NCBI GenBank assembly: GCA_000715635.1
Contig: KL569100.1
Span: 202,127 to 208,990, forward strand
Length of the DNA stretch: 6,864 bases
Direction of reading: 5' to 3'
Origin: Streptomyces violaceus
GTDB lineage: Bacteria > Actinomycetota > Actinomycetes > Streptomycetales > Streptomycetaceae
Shown here: one piece after another, positions 4,836 through 6,864 of the stretch
How the letters are laid out: each line of letters begins with the position of its first letter
Numbering within the stretch: position 1 is the stretch's first letter
Position numbers and translations under genes: made by a program
The notes under the pieces: model-generated
The model's input: only the letters and a program-made list of their open reading frames with translations
Databases searched by the model: none
Told to the model about the DNA's origin: nothing

Positions 4836-6350
4836 TCAGGGCCTGGGTTGCTCTGCCGAAGCGGGCGAAGAACCAGCGGTCCCGCTGGCCTGGATGCCTT
4901 TGCGGAAGGCGGCTGCGAGCCCTGGCGTCGCCGCGGTCACGGGGGCTTGCTCCCGCTCGCGTGGTGGACGGAACGAGCCGGCCTGACGCGTACGCGTGGG
5001 AAGGGCGGGCGCATGAGCCGAGTGACCTGCCTCTCCGGCTCTCGGCGCCCCTGCGGTGCCCGGGCGTTGTACCTGGCCCGCCGGGATGGCTGGAGCCGTG
5101 GCACTCTGCCGAGGCGGCGCGGAGGGGCGGGGTCTCCTGGGGAGCGCGCCCGAGTCCTCGAGCGAGGGAATCGCGACGATGAGCCGTGCCGGAATGACGA
5201 CCAGGGCGGTGGTGCCTCCCGTCACGTTCTCCTGGAGGAGAACGGACAGCCCGTGCGACTGGGCGATTTTCGCGGCGACAAGCAAGCCGAGCTGTCCCGC
5301 TCGTACCTGACCGCTGACGTCCACCTCGTCAGGGGCCTTGAGCAGGTGGTTCATCTGCGCGCGTGTCTGCGGATGCATAGGGATGGCCCGGTCCTCGACC
5401 TCGATCGCCAGCCCGTTGGAAACCCGCTGCGCTCGCACGGTCACCTTCGTTGCCGGATCGGAGCACTCGCAGGCGTTCTCGATCAGCTCGGCCAGAAGGT
5501 GGGTCAGGTCCGGACCCACATGTCCCGGAAGCCCCAGCTCAGCGCCCACGGAACCAGCCGCGACGGCCACACGCGGATACTGCACAACTTCGGAGACCGC
5601 GCCGCGCAGCGCCGTCGCGACGGGGACGGGCCGACGCACGCTGCGCAGGGACTGCCCGCCCAGCACCGCCGTGCTCTCGACCTGTCGGCGCATCCGCGTC
5701 ACGAGGTGATCGATCTCGAAGATCTTCGAAAGCAGCTCCGGGTCGTCGGTCAGCTTCTCCAACTGGCTCAGTGCCTCGAGCGCCTTGCCGACCAGTGCGT
5801 GCTCGCGCATCGCCAGACGGCGCAGCACTTCCAGGAGAACGACGGACTGTGACTCGTCGTGCACGCGTATCAGCGACGCGATGGCCTGCGCCTGGAGGGA
5901 ACTCAACGCCTTGTTGATCTCGACGGTCGGACTGGCCGACGGTGGCGTCTGCATGTCCGGCAGCGCCGGGCGTCCCCCGCGGCACAGCTCGTCCGCCGAC
6001 CACTGCACCGACTTCTCGACGGCCACTCCTGCCTCGGCGATCGCTGTCAGCGCCGCTGCCTGGGCCTCCTCCACCGCTGCCTGCATGGCCCCTGCGGCCG
6101 TGCGCACTCCGCGAGCCGCCACCAGCGCGACCCCGGCCAGCCCACAGACGAGGTCGGCCAGGAGCCAGCCGGGACCTACCGCAGACATCGACCACAGGGC
6201 GAAGGCGGCACCCAACAGCGCGGCCAGAAGCACCACGGGCAAGGCCACGGCGCGGCGGACACGGTGCAGCGTGATCGGGTCGATCCGTGGAGGCCGACGT
6301 CTGCGGTGGCCGGGAGCGGCCGGCCGTGCCGGGAAGGCGCTGTCAGGCAT
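4836..6350 (-). CDS. cvnA: Conservon component CvnA: membrane-anchored histidine-kinase-like protein
   Basis: This 504-residue protein is the sensor-kinase-like member of a conservon. A basic N-terminus is followed by two transmembrane helices at about 34-55 and 60-79, separated by only about 5 residues, so there is almost no extracytoplasmic domain. A helical linker covers about 80-160. A DHp-like helical region lies at about 164-232 (HDESQSVVLLEVLRR, then FEIDHLVTRMRRQVES). The HATPase_c domain spans about 280-390: N-box HLLAELIENACECSDP with Asn292, the LGLLVAAKIAQSHG block around 354-367, and GGTTALVVIP at 378-387. The G1 box reads EDRAIPM (319-325), where family members usually have two glycines, so ATP binding may be weakened. 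Residues about 398-504 form a Pro/Ala/Arg-rich tail with TRTRQAGSF and AAFRKGIQ motifs, as in other conservon kinases. GAGG six bases before the ATG supports this start. cvnB follows after 73 bp. The family is known to form a membrane complex with the other Cvn proteins; the stimulus is unknown. Confidence 0.92.
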   Translation of the reverse strand: MPDSAFPARPAAPGHRRRRPPRIDPITLHRVRRAVALPVVLLAALLGAAFALWSMSAVGPGWLLADLVCGLAGVALVAARGVRTAAGAMQAAVEEAQAAALTAIAEAGVAVEKSVQWSADELCRGGRPALPDMQTPPSASPTVEINKALSSLQAQAIASLIRVHDESQSVVLLEVLRRLAMREHALVGKALEALSQLEKLTDDPELLSKIFEIDHLVTRMRRQVESTAVLGGQSLRSVRRPVPVATALRGAVSEVVQYPRVAVAAGSVGAELGLPGHVGPDLTHLLAELIENACECSDPATKVTVRAQRVSNGLAIEVEDRAIPMHPQTRAQMNHLLKAPDEVDVSGQVRAGQLGLLVAAKIAQSHGLSVLLQENVTGGTTALVVIPARLIVAIPSLEDSGALPRRPRPSAPPRQSATAPAIPAGQVQRPGTAGAPRAGEAGHSAHAPALPTRTRQAGSFRPPREREQAPVTAATPGLAAAFRKGIQASGTAGSSPASAEQPRP

Positions 6351-6377
6351 GGGAATCCTCGTCAGGGGGCGGGGTTG

Positions 6378-6864
6378 CTAGGCGTGCTGCGGCGTCAGGC
6401 TTGTGCAGGTCTGGAGCGTGTTGCGTGAGGTCGAGCGAGGCGCCGGAACCTCGACCGTGCCTCGCTGGCAGGAAGACTGCGTCGCCAGCTGATGAAGGAG
6501 CCGAGCACTTTGGATCAGGCCCATGTGGCTGAACGCCTGCGGGAAATTACCGAGCTGGCGCTGCTGGACGGGGTCGTACTCCTCGGCCAGGAGCCCGAGG
6601 TCGCTGCGCAGCGCGAGAAGGTGTTCGAACAGGGCGTGGGCCTCGCCGAGGCGGCCGGTCAGGGCGAGCGCATCGACGAGCCAGAAGTTGCAAAGGAGGA
6701 AGGTGCCCTCATCGCCGGCCAAGCCGTCCGCTCCGGTGCGCTTGCCGCGGGTCGGGTACCGGTACACGAGCCCGTCCGGTGTGGAGAGTTCACGACGTAC
6801 CGCATCCACGGTGCCGATGACGCGCGGGTCGTTCGGCGGCAGGAAGCCGACGCAGGGGATGAGC
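6378..6864 (-). CDS. GH15-family glycoside hydrolase (glucoamylase/trehalase-like), C-terminal part
   Basis: Only the last 161 residues lie in the window; the frame is open through the right edge and the 5' end is missing. The visible part matches the C-terminal half of the (alpha/alpha)6 barrel of actinobacterial GH15 enzymes, which hydrolyse alpha-glucosidic bonds of maltodextrins or trehalose. Recognisable blocks are VGFLPPNDPRV at the edge, EGTFLLCNFWLVDAL, LLAEEYDP and LGNFPQAFSH. By analogy with bacterial glucoamylases, a Glu in AEEYD (codons at about 6579-6584) is the likely catalytic base, but this is inferred. A tail of about 34 residues after ARLLHQLA looks unstructured and family-atypical. 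No signal peptide can be judged because the start is absent. The TAG stop is 27 bp upstream of the cvnA ATG, with no room for a terminator, so read-through into the conservon is possible. The substrate cannot be decided from this fragment. Confidence 0.9.
   Translation of the reverse strand, partial: LIPCVGFLPPNDPRVIGTVDAVRRELSTPDGLVYRYPTRGKRTGADGLAGDEGTFLLCNFWLVDALALTGRLGEAHALFEHLLALRSDLGLLAEEYDPVQQRQLGNFPQAFSHMGLIQSARLLHQLATQSSCQRGTVEVPAPRSTSRNTLQTCTSLTPQHA

Noticed and set aside
4986..4997. 12-bp perfect palindrome ACGCGTACGCGT
   Set aside because: It falls inside the cvnA tail and follows from repeated Thr-Arg codons, so it needs no regulatory explanation.
4848..5852. 334-codon plus-strand frame antisense to cvnA
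   Set aside because: Arg/Gly/Pro-rich shadow frame without motifs; cvnA on the other strand is well supported by domains.

Overview
The window is high-GC DNA with strong third-position GC bias, dense minus-strand coding, 1-bp and 4-bp gene overlaps, GTG starts and only two in-frame leucine TTA codons. All of this points to Streptomyces or a close actinobacterial relative. Every gene I can support is on the minus strand, so transcription runs from the right edge (6864) to the left edge (1). No stretch longer than about 130 bp lacks a gene. I see no tRNA, rRNA, insertion sequence, CRISPR array or attachment site.

In transcription order the layout is as follows. (1) 6864-6378: the 3' part of a GH15-type glucoamylase/trehalase-like hydrolase, truncated by the window edge. 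(2) 6350-3197: a complete conservon, the four-gene signalling block typical of streptomycetes. It holds cvnA (membrane histidine-kinase-like), cvnB (Roadblock/LC7), cvnC (DUF742) and cvnD (small GTPase-like). The B/C, C/D and D/next-gene junctions all overlap. (3) 3197-2556: a GAF-domain protein whose ATG overlaps the cvnD stop by one base (TGATG). (4) 2469-1216: an acyl-CoA-dehydrogenase-fold protein whose usual catalytic and flavin-contact positions look substituted. (5) 1212-1130: two back-to-back GC-rich hairpins that probably end the conservon transcript. (6) 1088-597: a small protein with two tandem LuxR/GerE-type helix-turn-helix units and no receiver domain. (7) 600-1: a protein of unknown function, coupled to the regulator by a GTGA overlap, open to the left edge and carrying two TTA codons near its start.

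Functional picture (inference). CvnA is a membrane-anchored platform with two transmembrane helices and essentially no outside loop. CvnB and CvnC would link it to the GTPase CvnD, and the GAF protein is translated at the CvnD stop as a likely fifth partner or ligand sensor. The acyl-CoA-dehydrogenase-like protein may be an effector, in the position where other conservons carry an oxidative enzyme such as a P450. Beyond the hairpins, the tandem-HTH regulator and its coupled partner look like a separate unit. The partner depends on the rare leucyl tRNA encoded by bldA, which suggests timing to development or antibiotic production. The least-described parts are the degenerate kinase G1 box, the divergent dehydrogenase active site, the tandem-HTH protein and the TTA-containing coupled gene.
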